Made by a program: the position numbers and the translations under genes. Below are positions 26,215-41,493 of a stretch of DNA of 64,000 bases, one piece after another (position 1 is the stretch's first letter; each line of letters opens with the position of its first letter). This stretch comes from Jacaranda mimosifolia (taxonomy: Eukaryota > Streptophyta > Magnoliopsida > Lamiales > Bignoniaceae). The notes beneath the pieces are model-generated. The model saw only the letters and a list, made by a program, of their open reading frames with translations, searched no databases and had not been told where the DNA came from. The stretch spans positions 39,277,404 through 39,341,403 of the forward strand of contig CM032122.1 in the NCBI GenBank assembly GCA_018894105.1, given 5' to 3'.

Positions 26215-26640
26215 TTAAGCATCTGCTACAGAAAAAATTGCTACGAAATTAATTTTGTAGTTATAGCTATAAAATATAGCTACGAATTTTCATAACAAAT
26301 ATAATTTTTTTAATTATAATCAATAAAAATTATTAATTATCAATCCATAATATTGTATTTTCCAAGCGTAACAAATTAGTTATGCATTATCTATATGAAA
26401 ATTAATATATATGTATAAAAAGTATAATCATCAGCTATGGATTGATCATAAAGAGTTAGTTACAACAACATCAATTTCGAAATTGGTTAGGACAATTTCA
26501 TAGCTAAAACTATAATTTTTTAGTATCAACTGCAGATTGATAGTAGTTAATGCTATAATTTTTTATAGTGACTATACATATATCGCTGATGGTCGTTAGT
26601 AATAAGTTAAATCTTAGTTTTTGTTATTATTAAATTTTTT
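26215..26640. repeat. Dispersed AT-rich repeat (GCTACGAAATT...)
   Basis: Contains CTACAGAAAAAATTGCTACG, TTTTGTAGTTATAGCTATAA and GAATTTTCATAACAAATA. The same order recurs at 44465-44560. Later motifs (ATTGGTTAGGACAATTTCAT, ATCGCTGATGGTCGT) look like the interior of a non-autonomous DNA transposon. Its ends were not resolved. Confidence 0.35.
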
Positions 26641-27308
26641 ATAAAATTATATTATTATATGTAAGATAATATTATTGTACCAATTAATCACTAAAAAATA
26701 TAGCAAATATATGATAATAGATGAAATACGGACTTAACGTAATATGTCGTTTTCGGTGAGGAATATGTGGGGGAGTTCCGACAGCCTAACTGGCAATCAT
26801 TGTTGCACGAAGAATTAATGTCTTCCTAACAAATCCCTAATGTCATTAAGTGAGGTGAAGAATCTTGCAGCCCCCAGGCCCCCTTTTCTGGACCTTTTGA
26901 CAATAACATTTCCCCTAATTCTTCTAATTTCTTTACACTTTAATTATATTCCAAACCCATTGGTCTTTTAAGTGGACAAATGCTAAAGGACAAACTTTTT
27001 CTAGTGGTCACATAATTAAATTACGTCAATTTGGCTCTTAGCTGCAAGATTAGAACATTTTTCTTTTTATTTTTTTACTCAAAATAAAAATCTTTTCTAT
27101 TTTAAGATTTGCAATGTGGAGAGTGTTTCTAACAATTTAAATTGTTTTTAAAAAACATTTTTTAACTTTCAGCTGAATTTTAATCGTTTTGAAATGTTCA
27201 AAAGTAGCGCTTCTACTTCTAATTATTTAAAGTTAAACCTAAAAATTAAAAGTAACCACCAGCTAATATTTATAAATGTTTTGTACTTTTCCTTATTATT
27301 TTCAAGTA

Positions 27309-28316
27309 TAGACCTATCAATGGGTAATGTTTTACGCTACTCATGCCCATAACAACAGTACAATATCCATACTCATACCCATATCCAATAAATAGAATGA
27401 GATTTGGATCCTACCCAAGCCCATTAAGAAAAATGAAATGGATAAGGGTAGGGTTTATATCTATAAAATACCCAATATCAAATAGCCTTATTCCAACCCC
27501 CTCCTTCCCAACTTTAATCCTTTTCACTCATAGAACTTTATTTAGTTACCATTCTTGTCAAAACCTAAACCCAAAAATATATTAAAAATAATTGCATGGG
27601 TGTAATTATGTTTATATGCAAAACTTATCAACATATTTTATACCTTGAAATTACTCATTTTTCAAATACTCAAATTTAACCAGTTAACTCAAATTACTTA
27701 TATCAAAATTAAATTTATACTAGTAATCATGGCATACTTGAAGTGTATACATAAATTTTTAATATATATAAAATAAAAATATTAAAATTATTTTAAATTT
27801 ATTTAATTGTAATGATTGTACTTCTTAATTTATTTGAAATAATAAATTTATTTCTTACATGTTGGTTTACACATTCCAATTTGGATGTTTGGATGATACT
27901 TTCTTTTCATACAAACCATATAAATTTGATGTTTACATAAAAAAATTAAATGTATTCTCTTTTTTAATTTAAAAAAATTGAGTTAATATTTTTAAAATAT
28001 GCCAAAAAAATTAGTCAATATTACTAAATTACTCTAGCATTTAAATATTAGTTAGTTTTAGCATTTTAATTGACAATAAGAAAATTTGGGAAAGATGAAA
28101 AAATTAGTCAAATTAAAACACAATAAAAAAATTTAGTCTAATAAACTAGACCCAATGGGTCATGGGTTGGATAGGGTAGGGTCTATTATTTAAGTATTTT
28201 AGGATATGAGTCTAACTAAGTCTATGAGTTGAGTAGGGTAGGATAAATATATGATCTAACTATTTGGGTATGTTAGGGTATGGACTTGGGTGGGATATTC
28301 ATTTCATTAATAGGCC
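27309..28316. mobile_element. Non-autonomous element with GGGTAGGGT-type subrepeats
   Basis: About 1 kb bounded by AGACCTATCAATGGGTAAT at the left and the inverted form ATTTCATTAATAGGCCTATC at the right. Near both ends are opposed strings (CCCATACTCATACCCATATCC; GGATAGGGTAGGGTC). A further fragment with CCAATGGGTAATAGGTCTA and GTGGGTAGGG lies at about 28485-28625. It is probably a hAT-like non-autonomous element; it has no coding capacity. Confidence 0.45.
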
Positions 28317-29006
28317 TATCTCACCTCCATTATTGAGTGAATAAATATTAATTATATGACAAATACATTAAGTGAAGATTTTTTTTGGAAAATAGTAGCA
28401 ATTTTGCTGCCCATCAGCAACAGAATCTGAAGAAAAAAAATCATAAAAAAAAAAGAAGGAATCAGGTAGGGTCTGGACCTGACTCGAGAGTGATGGGTCC
28501 AAACAGCAAACCCAATGGGTAATAGGTCTAAGTGGGTAGGGTATATAAATGTATATTAGTTTAAGGTATTGTTTGGATATGGACTTGAATATGGTAAAAT
28601 TCTACCTATTTACAGTCGTAAATCAAGTACTTTCAACTTTTTCTATAACTTTTTTTTTTTTCAAAAGTGAAAATGACACCATTCCTTTCTCATTCGCGAA
28701 AGACTAATTGAAATACAACAGGTCACCCAATCAAAATTATTATTTTCTAATATACTTTCACTTTTTACTATTATTGTTTCTACAAATTTTTCCCTATTCC
28801 AAAAAACAAAAAATCTTGCAAGCAACTTCGAAATGAGTCACGCTAGATTAGTTAACTGGCATCATTCTTCCTTCATGTGGGGAGGTTTTAAATTTGGACC
28901 CCATGATGCTATGGATAGAAAAGGAGTGCATGGCAAAGATACGTGGCCAATGTCACGTAGCTTTCTAGAACATTATGGTAAATTATGTCCATTGAAAAGA
29001 TAGCTT

Positions 29007-29352
29007 GAGGCTTTGTTTGATTATATTTTCTTAAAATAATATTATTTTAAAAAAATATAATTAAACATATCTCCATTTTTTTTTAAAACGTATATTTTTT
29101 AATATATACGTACATGTATTATATATATACATTATAGATATTTTATTATTATTTAACACTAAAAAAATTGCTCAATTTTATTTTTACCACAAAAACCCAA
29201 TAAAAAAATATTGATTTGACTGCTACAGTAAAAAATGTCTCCCCCAAAATATAAACAAACATATCAAAAAATAACTTTCACATTCTCCAATAATTCATTC
29301 TCCTAAAATACATAATAAAATCAAACACAAAAATAACCAAACATGACCTAGC
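29007..29352 (-). mobile_element. MITE family B, copy 4
   Basis: Inverted orientation: GGCTTTGTTTGATTATATTTTC at the left and AAATAACCAAACATGACC at the right. The interior matches copy 3 (AACTTTCACATTCTCCAATAA). Confidence 0.6.
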
Positions 29353-29603
29353 TTTTGAGATACTCAACTCATGAAATAGTAAGAAATAAGCAAATATTTG
29401 TGCCCTTTTGCATATATATAAAGTGTAACAGTGTAATTCATGGAAACTTTATTAGGTTAATTATCAATTTCTTACCTTTTTTAGCTTCCTAATTGGACAT
29501 ATCACATATTACATTTTTCATGTTGTGTCATTATTATGTTTGCTGGAACTACTTTTTCTTGCTTGGAACGACACGTCGTGGTCTTAGCAAACCAACGATA
29601 TAC

Positions 29604-29925
29604 GGCCCGTTTGGTTTTATTTTTATCTCCAATTTTTATTTACATTATTTTCAAAATATTAGAAAGTAGTTAGTTAAAATGAGTTGAAAATAAATTTGTA
29701 TTTGAATAGATTATTGAAAAAGTAAAGATTATATTAATTTTTAGTAAATTGCAAATAGAGAGAGATAGAAATAATGGAATAGGGAGAAAATAATATAGGT
29801 TACTAGGGAATGCGTTTTGAAAATAAAAATGAAAATGATGTTAGATAAAAATATATAAAGAGTAATGTTTTTCGTTTTTAGAATAATAGAAAATGTGAAA
29901 ATGAGCTTTGAAAATGAAGTTGAAC
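29604..29925. mobile_element. MITE family E, copy 2
   Basis: Begins GGCCCGTTTGGTTTTATTTT and ends GCTTTGAAAATGAAGTTGAAC. The interior follows copy 1 at 9738-10073, including AGTTAAAATGAGTTGAAAAT. Confidence 0.5.
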
Positions 29926-31263
29926 AATATATATGGTATACGAATAAAGACGTGACAATATACACTTACGACACAGGCATGGTAATATAAATTATTTTAA
30001 AATTTTAAAATATGATTCCACTACTGTTAATATACATTATTATATAATACAAACTATATATACGTACATGTAATTGTATGCATAAACATATATATAGAAT
30101 TGATAGCAAATTTAAAAAGATGTGTCAACGGGAGTAACAAGAAAAACAATTCCATGCCCATTATTGTGTTGAGTCATGCTAGTGTACATACATTATATTT
30201 GGAGTAAAAAAATTTACTTTCACCCAAAATATAAAAAAGAGTATGATTTTGAATGAGCAATCTTTTTGAAGTTAACATTGCTAATCTCTAATTAATTCTT
30301 TTAACACATATAAAGTTTTAAAATATGATGAAAGAGATCTAATTTGTCCATAATATATATGGAACAAGTCTATTATTGTGTTCCCATTTATCAGAATTAT
30401 TTTGTTTTTATATAATTTATAGATACGTCAAGTGACATATTTAACACTAATTGAAGGCACACCTTATTTGACATGGTATCCTATTCATGTCCAGTGCTAC
30501 ACGAATGAATTTTTGAAATGACAATATATGAACCAAAATAAACTATGACAAAAAGAATAATTCACTTTTTTTATACACCAAACAGAGTACAAAATTGAAC
30601 ATGTCATTTTATAATTAATTTAATTTAATTTAAAAATTAGTATAACAAGTTTGTCCCTGCTTACTATGATACATGCATCACAAATCTAAATTGCTACAAC
30701 TTAAAGCATTATTCTTGTCACTACTAAACTATATTACAACAAAATAAAATTATTATTATTTAATATATATTTCGTGATAATTTTTGTATTACCACTGATC
30801 ACATTGTCATTAATATTCCAATTTTTCTGATGAGATTAGTTTCTAATTCACTGATCTAATGTGCACCCATAACCCCTCACAATTACGGTACTATAATCTT
30901 GAAAAACAGATAGACTAGAAGCAACTTAGTCGACATTACATACAATGCAAATTAAAGAGATGCAGATGGAGTAGCACTGAACCTAACTCAAAATTCCAAT
31001 ATAGGTACGACTAAACTTTGAAATATGCAAACCAAGAGGTCCACCTCTGTAGAACACAGCAATTAATAGTTGATTGACTTCATGTAAGCAACTATAAGGA
31101 CATTTCAGAATAAACGTTCCAGCATATAGACAAACACTTAACCTACAATTTTGGTTGCCGAAAATAAATAATCTGGAAACTCATCTCTCTGTTAAGGTAT
31201 AATACAGTAGGAGATGCAGTTGACAGCGCATAGATATAAATTTTCCTCAAGAACTTTTACAGA

Positions 31264-34659
<3,396 letters not shown>

Positions 34660-34888
34660 TGTGGTGCAATTACCAAGCGAGATGTTAAACGGCGCGTGGA
34701 ATAATGTGAAGTGGCAAGGGGGTTTTGTTGTTGGGAGGGTTGTAGAAATACGACGTCGTGGGAGAAACCGCCTTTGTTTCTTTTTCCTTTTCTTTTTCTT
34801 TCTTTTTTTTTTTTTTTTCATTCTTTCTTTTTTTGGGGTTTTGGTTTTGGTTGGGGGGGGGGGGGGTGTGGGGGGATAAGATTAAGAT
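34660..34888 (-). promoter_or_regulatory. RPT3 leader and promoter with purine tract and C14 run
   Basis: Upstream of the RPT3 ATG on the gene strand: an A/G-only tract (complement of the T/C tract at about 34776-34834), then a run of 14 C (G on the plus strand, 34853-34866). The plus strand around 34835-34866 reads GGGGTTTTGGTTTTGGTTGG and then G14, a strong quadruplex candidate. No clear TATA box was seen, as often in housekeeping genes. Confidence 0.45.
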
Positions 34889-35840
34889 AATTTAAGGGTG
34901 TCAAAATAAATCCAACCCGATGATCCAATCACGACTCATCTAAAAGAAATTAGATTTGGATTTGATATTATTTGATTTAGGTCAAATTAGGTTGGACCCA
35001 AAATTGACACCCCCAAAAAAAGAAAGAAAGAATAAGATTTGGTTGGTTTTGCGTCAACCCGCTAAACTTGAAAACAACAAGCGGGTGATCAAATAATCCA
35101 ATAAACCAACCCAACCCGAAAATAAATGATTAATTAAAAATAAAATCTAAATATTCAAAAATTTATATCCAATAATCTAAACCAAAAAAAATAAAAAAAT
35201 TATATCCAAAATTAAAAAAATCTTAAAATTTCCAATACAATATTTTTTTGTGGAATTTTAGACTATAAATTAATGGAGGAAACTAGTTATTGGTGTAAAG
35301 AAAATTTCGTATTTGATTGTTATCATCAAAATTGTCTTTAGACTTTAATTTGATATTTTTGTCTTCAGATTTAATTTTTACTATTTAGTAGGTAATTCGG
35401 CATTGATGGTTATCATCAAAATTGTTTATTGAGCAATGGTTTATTACTTTTTTGTATTTGGAGTAATTATAAACATGACAAGTTTTAAAGTTGTTATGTT
35501 TCTTATTTTCTTAGACCTTAATAATCATGTAAAATTATAGATTTTATTAGTAAATCAAACTTCTACTTAATTATAATGTTGGAATCTATAAAATAAAAAA
35601 TAAAATATATAAATTCGGTTGGATTGGATCAAGTTTATCAGGTTGTTGGGTGGCTTGATTTTTAATCAGGTCAACCCGAACTTGACTCGATTTTTTGTAG
35701 GTCATGTTAGGATTGAGCCTTTTGGATTTAGCATCGGATTGGGTTGGGTTCGGGTTTGGGTTTGGTACTTTTATGTAATACCCCCTACCTCAATCCAATG
35801 CGAACCCACCCAATCCACCTGAATTGACACCCTTAAATTA
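34889..35840. mobile_element. hAT-like non-autonomous element(s) with GGGTGTCAA ends
   Basis: The left end TAATTTAAGGGTGTCAAAAT and right end GAATTGACACCCTTAAATTA form a 16-bp or longer perfect inverted repeat around about 950 bp. Internally, AAAATTGACACCCCC at about 35003-35015 looks like another end, and strings such as CCAACCCGAA / TTGGGTTGGGTTCGGGTTTG are typical subrepeats. I read it as a composite or nested insertion. It is non-coding. Confidence 0.5.
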
Positions 35841-36196
35841 GGTCCATTTCGCTTCATTTCATTTTGCATTTTCTTGGAAAATTGAAAATATTTTAGTGAA
35901 TCTTTTTACAACAAACAAATTTACTCAAGGGCCTTGCAATAATATAAAGATATTTTTTCAATCTAAAACTCTATAAAACCTATTATTTCTATGGAATTAC
36001 ATGCTCACTAATTCATACAAATTACAGATTTCTTGAATGATTGGCCTAAGCATACTTTTGGGAAAGATTTTGAATTGATCATTGCTTAAATGACTCCTAC
36101 ATTATTTGGAACTTTTAATGATAATTGCAGATTAAAATTCGAAGTGTAAACTTAGATAATAAATGTATATTTTTGCTGAACCACTATAATTCCTTT

Positions 36197-36651
36197 GGCT
36201 ATGTTCACTAGTATTTTGGAAAAAATTTTCCCAACTTTCAAAACAATCCCCAAAAATATAGACATTCTCAAATCATTTTTTCAAAACACAAAAAATTTAT
36301 ATCCAAAAAATTCTCAAAATTCAATTTCAAAAAGATTCTACACACTACTCTAGTCCTACATAATACTCAAGGATATATATACACACACCATCAAAGTAAT
36401 ATATATACACATTACATAAAAAAAATAATTTCTTCCTACAAACCCAATAAAAAAGTAACTGATTTGACATTTACAATAAAATTTATCCCCTCACCAAAAC
36501 ATTAATAAACAAACAATTCATTCTCAATCTATTTTCCCTATTTTCTCAAAACATAAACAAACAATTGATATTTTTTCCAAGTTTTCTCCCAAAAACTCAT
36601 TCTCCCAATTTTTTTTCTAGAAAATAACCAAAATACTAGTGAACAATCCCT
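36197..36651 (-). mobile_element. MITE family D, copy 2
   Basis: 455 bp with inverted ends GGCTATGTTCACTAGTATTTTGG / CCAAAATACTAGTGAACAATCCC. The interior is the reverse complement of 22961-23395. It lies about 470 bp beyond the 3' end of the NRL coding region. Confidence 0.7.
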
Positions 36652-37125
36652 TTGTGTTTTTACTTTATTTTTCTCTACTTTAGTTCTACTTCTCTTTTGA
36701 AACTTCAGTGTTATAACTTAATCACAAATTAGTTATTAAATCTTTTGAAATCAACAATCGGTTCCAACTTCCAATTCACCCTTTCTTGGCCCTTATCTTC
36801 CAACAAGTTTGCTGCAGCTTCCTCTGTTTCTCCTGCCTACCATTCTGAAGGCAATAATGCAGAGTTTATGGTTCATCAACACAGCAACAATTAAGCAAAC
36901 AAGGCAGAAACAATTTATGACAATTTGTACACATATCAGAACACAGAAACAGAAGCAGAGGACAAAAAGATCATGATCCACAAAAATAGTATAAGATAAA
37001 CTGAAGTAACCAAGAACAGTTTCTCAGGCCCATAATAAACAAACAAGAAGCATCAAATCTCTTTACACAATTCCAGCACACCGAAAAAAAAATGAAGAAG
37101 ACGACAAAAAGTGCAATCTCTAAAC

Positions 37126-39262
37126 TTAAGAGATAGAGAACCTCCTCCTTCTAGGCTTGGTTAAATCCGCCGTACCATCCTCTATGTTCAAAGTATCCTT
37201 CGATCCATTCTTGAATGGATTCAGTTTTCCCAAAGTCTTGGACATAGACGAGAAGAACTTAGGCTTTCTTGAACTCCCTTTGGACGACGTCCCTTGAGGT
37301 TTTTGCATATCCTGTATGTACATTTTCATCTTCAGCAGCTCAGTTCTAAGAGCTTCGTTCTCCTTCACAAGGGATACATCAGCCTGCAGCTGATTTCTCG
37401 TGCTCAAAGCATCTGGTGTCTTGTGGTCGTCCACTCCACTTCTTAACTTGAGTTGATCATAGTACAGGGCGTGGAGGACTATCTGCACCGGCAAGCGTTT
37501 GTTCTGTGAAGCATGAACCCGAGCCTCGTATGATAGTTTTAGCGGATCCATCACGCTGCACACCTTCTCGCGCTCGATTTCATCTAGATTTGGATGTGAC
37601 TGAAATCATCACAAACCATCACATAAAACAGAAGATTAAGACATATCTTATAAACTTATTTGAAACATTGACCTTCAAGTATAGAGCAACAGATTTAAGA
37701 CATATATGAATAAACTTATTTAAAAGATCTTATAAGCTACTGTATGTTGTATGTTATAAGTACGGACCTTCAAGTAGATATCAATAGCCCTGTAAAGATC
37801 ATCGTCGACCTTCCTAGCCGCCTTTTGGACCAGACTCGCGATCCCGTTGAATTTGGAAATACTAAGTTCGCCGTAAGTAGCAACCTCCCCGAGATAAGCA
37901 TCAACAGTCTTGGTAACTCTCTGCATAGCTGTGGAACAAGCTTCCCTCAAATCGCCAGCGTTAAAGACGGCGACGCTCTTCTCTTTCTCCACAAATCCTG
38001 ATATGATCCTCCTCACACTCTCAAGATCAAACAGCCTCTCACCATCATAGGTAAAAGTGAGGACTAAAAGATCATCCACAGTCACATGTTCTAAGATCAC
38101 TGATATCCTCTTTTCCAACTCATTCTTGCACCTACTGTTTGCCATCAAGAAAATGGCTGATCTAAGAAGACAGCACAAGAAATTTATGGGAAAAGCAGAT
38201 TTTTCTGAGGGCAATATAGCTACTATGGATTCCAGAAGCTCCCGTTGTTGGGTTCTTACATCGGAGTCCCCTGAATCCGATGATCTAATGCCGTTGCCTG
38301 AGTGGTCACGCACAAGATCACGAAGCGATCTCTCAGTGTATGTAATGATAGCACTAGCTATAGTTAGGCCCCTTGCACCTCTCGCTTTCATCGATGCAAT
38401 GATCTTCTCAAAGAAGCTTATGCCCAAGATCGTCAGCTCTTCCGTCCACCAATTTGGAGGCGAACGGCTTGGAAAATTAGCCTCAACACAAGCCTAACCA
38501 AACGAAAATATACCAAGTTAGTGTTTCTTCTCACAACATGATTAATAATATGATCATATATATGAGCATTCGTGATACCTTGGCACTTGCAATTTCGACA
38601 CATCTGTGGACAATCTTTAGATCCTCTGCCATGGGAAGAAGATCTTCACAAGACTTGAGCACCACTAGGGTGCCGGAGAGGCTTGTTAAGGCAACTTGGG
38701 ACAAGAAATCTTCAGTTCTTCCGATGAGATTATTGTCACAATACTTGTCAGTCATCTCCAGGTACTCAGCAGCACATCTGAGGGCTGCCACATTATGGAC
38801 TGTGATTTCAAAGTTAACTCCATAGCAGAATTTTGCTGCTTTTTCAAAGATCTGAGGGCCACCAGGTATGTCTGAGAGGTATATTCTTGTTAAGTCTGGT
38901 TCTTTTGATTCAAGAATCAGTTTTCTTATGCGGTTGCTTTTTGCTACAAGCATGAACTGCCCAAAGCCCACAAATTAGTTAAATTTCAGTCAAAATTAAC
39001 AGTTTAAGCTTTAGATAATCAAGAGTTAGCTCTTTTTTGCATACCTTGTGAAGAGAAAATTTGGCTTCCCCAACTTCAACTATAACATCAGTTGGAATTT
39101 CTTGAGAAAAAACCCTGTAGTCAAAATAAACAAAAAAAGAAAAAAGGAAAAAAGATAAACAAACAGAGCTAAAGATCACACACAGGAAATTATGTTTTGA
39201 AGGAATCAAGAAAATTACCACTGCCCAGTTCTTTCCATTGCAAGAGAGAGCCTATTAGCCAT
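37126..39262 (-). CDS. NPH3/RPT2-like (NRL) BTB protein, At3g08570 type
   Basis: Five exons on the minus strand: 39219-39262, 39045-39114, 38579-38956, 37768-38493 and 37126-37599. The sum of 1,692 nt gives 563 residues in one frame. Order: BTB/POZ domain (about 15-115: TDVIVEVGEAKFSLHK, FEKAAKFCYGVNFEI), linker with PPNWWTEEL, NPH3 domain (about 180-440, ending KLSYEARVHASQNKRLPVQ), and a short coiled coil (about 455-490). The protein ends in a basic tail, KPRRRRFSIS. NRL proteins act at the plasma membrane as putative CUL3 adaptors in phototropin and auxin-transport signalling. The antepenultimate serine after the basic run resembles the 14-3-3 docking site of NPH3. From memory the closest Arabidopsis protein is At3g08570; a database search should confirm this. 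Confidence 0.95.
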
Positions 39263-39325
39263 TTCTGAGGAGCTTAAGCTGAAGAAGAGAAGAGAATTTT
39301 CAGATGACTAATAGAGCTTCTATGG

Positions 39326-39336
39326 TTTATATATAG
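39326..39336 (-). promoter_or_regulatory. TATA box of the NRL gene
   Basis: On the minus strand CTCTATATATAAACC lies about 65-75 bp upstream of the ATG. It would place the transcription start about 35 nt before the start codon, a short leader. Confidence 0.55.
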
Positions 39337-39414
39337 AGCTTAACTTATGTTGTGAGTTGCTTTTTTCATGCACATAATCACCTTCTTTTTAACAAGGTCG
39401 TTTGGCTTTTGGGT

Positions 39415-39434
39415 GGGGGGGGGGGGGGGGGGGG
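39415..39434 (+). repeat. G20 homopolymer
   Basis: Twenty consecutive G residues, preceded by GGGT, about 80 bp upstream of the NRL TATA box (C20 on the gene strand). It is likely unstable in length and hard to sequence. Confidence 0.8.
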
Positions 39435-40359
39435 ACAGGATTTTTATCTCGGTTTTTCATTTTCTAGGCTTTTGAATGTAGTTTTCAAGTTGCGTGATTC
39501 CATTGTCCATTCTGCCCTGCAGATTCCCTTAATCCTTAGCTGATACTGATAGCCACCTAACGGATCTTTTGCGGGCAACTTTGAATTTATAGATAAGGAT
39601 TGATAAAATTTATACTGATATAATAGGATTATACTGTTGAAAATAATATAATATTATATTGGATGATTATAATTACATATTTTGGATATATATTTATTCT
39701 ATCAATTTCTTGTATGAATACAAGGATTAAATAATTTGGCCATGCAATATTATCAAATTCTATGAGTTTTATTGGTATAATTGTCAAATAACTAGCTATA
39801 TTTTTTTCCATCATGATAAATGATTATATAATATAGGCCAAATTGTGGGGATTATTTATCAATTGATTTGTGAATTATAGACCGGGCCCTTTATCTATCA
39901 AGGGCTTATTTCTCCAAAACCAAATATTTAATAGAACTTGATAATAAAATTTATTAAGCCCAATTCATATATGCAAACATGCCTTGGGAGTTTTAATTCT
40001 AGCCCTAATTTGATGACTATAAGTATTTTCGAAGCCGACAAAAGAGGGACATTTAATCATTTTTTTACTCCAACAATTTTTCTAAGCAAACACCTTTTCT
40101 AGTTAGAAATTCAATATTTTTACCCTCAAATCCGAAATTTCAAAAAGACTCACGTAGCAAAATCGATCATATATCATTCACAAGCAGCTTTTTTCAAATA
40201 TTTTCAACTTTGATTGCTTATCACTTTTGCAACTTTCTTAAAACTATTACAGAAAAAACCCTTTTAAGTAACTAGACTATTTTGAGTAAAAAGAGCCAAT
40301 TGATCATGAAAAATTATTTTATTTTTCTCTTGTGTTTGAGTCAAAATATTCTTGCATCC

Positions 40360-40927
40360 AGGGTTATAAGTAGATATTCAAAAAATCGTTTACCATTCGC
40401 ATTCATATCTATTTATATAAAATTTATCCCTATCCATTTAAGGCGGATGTTATCCGTATTCAATTAGTAAGTATCCGATTATAAACATATATGGACATTA
40501 AATATCAAATTTGAATATATATATATTTATTAAATAACATATTATTTATATTTTTTAATAAAAATCTTATAATACATTTATGTGTGTGTATATATATAAA
40601 TTATAATTGAAGAATTGAGAAAAAAAGAATAAATTTAAAAAATTATTGTAATATAGATAAAAAATTGAAGAGTAAAGTTAATCAACATAATTATTATTGA
40701 ATATAAATATCAAAAAAACAATTCAAATACGAATAAGATTAATCAAATATAAATACATTTGAATAATTATAATCGAATACGGATATATCCGAATTCGATC
40801 AATATCAAACGGATACAAATTTGAATATTACTTTCAAATATTTCTCAAATTCTATATTCAAAAAATTAAACTAATACAAAAATGAAATAACTTATCTAAT
40901 CAATTTAATATCAGTTTACATTCTTAC
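40360..40927. mobile_element. hAT-like non-autonomous element with perfect 8-bp TSD
   Basis: 568 bp bounded on each side by the direct repeat TTGCATCC (40352-40359 and 40928-40935). The ends AGGGTTATAAGTAGATATT and (inverted) GTAAGAATGTAAACTGATATT are imperfect inverted repeats. The interior is full of GGATATCCGAATTCGAT-like subrepeats. An 8-bp duplication is the hallmark of hAT transposition. It has no transposase. Confidence 0.7.
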
Positions 40928-41493
40928 TTGCATCCTTTGGACCTTGCAATACTGCTGCAGCCCAAACCATCATGGGGGACAAAAATGGAAACTAAAACTT
41001 CATTTTGCCCTCAATAAAACTACATGCTGTGAAATTACAAAATTACGCCCAACCCTCTCCCCACTTCATTATTGGGTTCTGCCTTGGGCCCTAATGACAA
41101 AAAAGGACAGCAGCTTGGGTCAAGTCATGTGGGCTGGAAACTTTACAAAGATCACAGATCTCTGCCACTCAAACAAGTGGTTAACATTTCTTCTTCTTTT
41201 GTTTGTCCCCTACTCCCCTCAAGCAACCTAAATAAAATCTTGGATGCCCTAATGCCACGTCATGCATTTGCCAATCAATTGGGCCCACTTTCTCTTTATT
41301 CTGTACTATTTAAAGACAAGATAATTAAAGCACGTCGGGACCGTAACAGCATCTGAAATTGACTAATGGGAAGTGCACACGTAGGATCCCTGTTCAATCT
41401 CGCCCACTCCCGTGAGAGGAACAGATATCCTATCAAATAAAGAATACTAATTTAATACTTTAGACCCAAATCACAATATATAAGCCATATTAT

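Larger units (their letters stand above)
17450..31263. other. 13.8-kb gene-free, repeat-rich intergenic region
   Basis: No supported gene between the pseudokinase leader and the RPT3 3' end. Identified contents are listed separately: MITE families A, B, D, E and H, a TRIM array, an element with inverted ends at 27309-28316, and local duplications. Between them lie AT-rich tracts with homopolymers (for example T runs near 17672-17688, 20890-20905 and 21210-21235). Segments around 19100-20350, 26760-26960, 28830-28980 and 29940-31200 match no repeat seen here. A frame of 84 codons at 20102-20356 resembles nothing I know. Confidence 0.6.

Noticed and set aside
34660..34821. An N-terminal Lys/Arg-rich extension of RPT3 from an in-frame ATG at 34821
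   Set aside because: It is a translation of an A/G homopolymer-like leader; known RPT3 proteins start at the MATV-type methionine at 34659.
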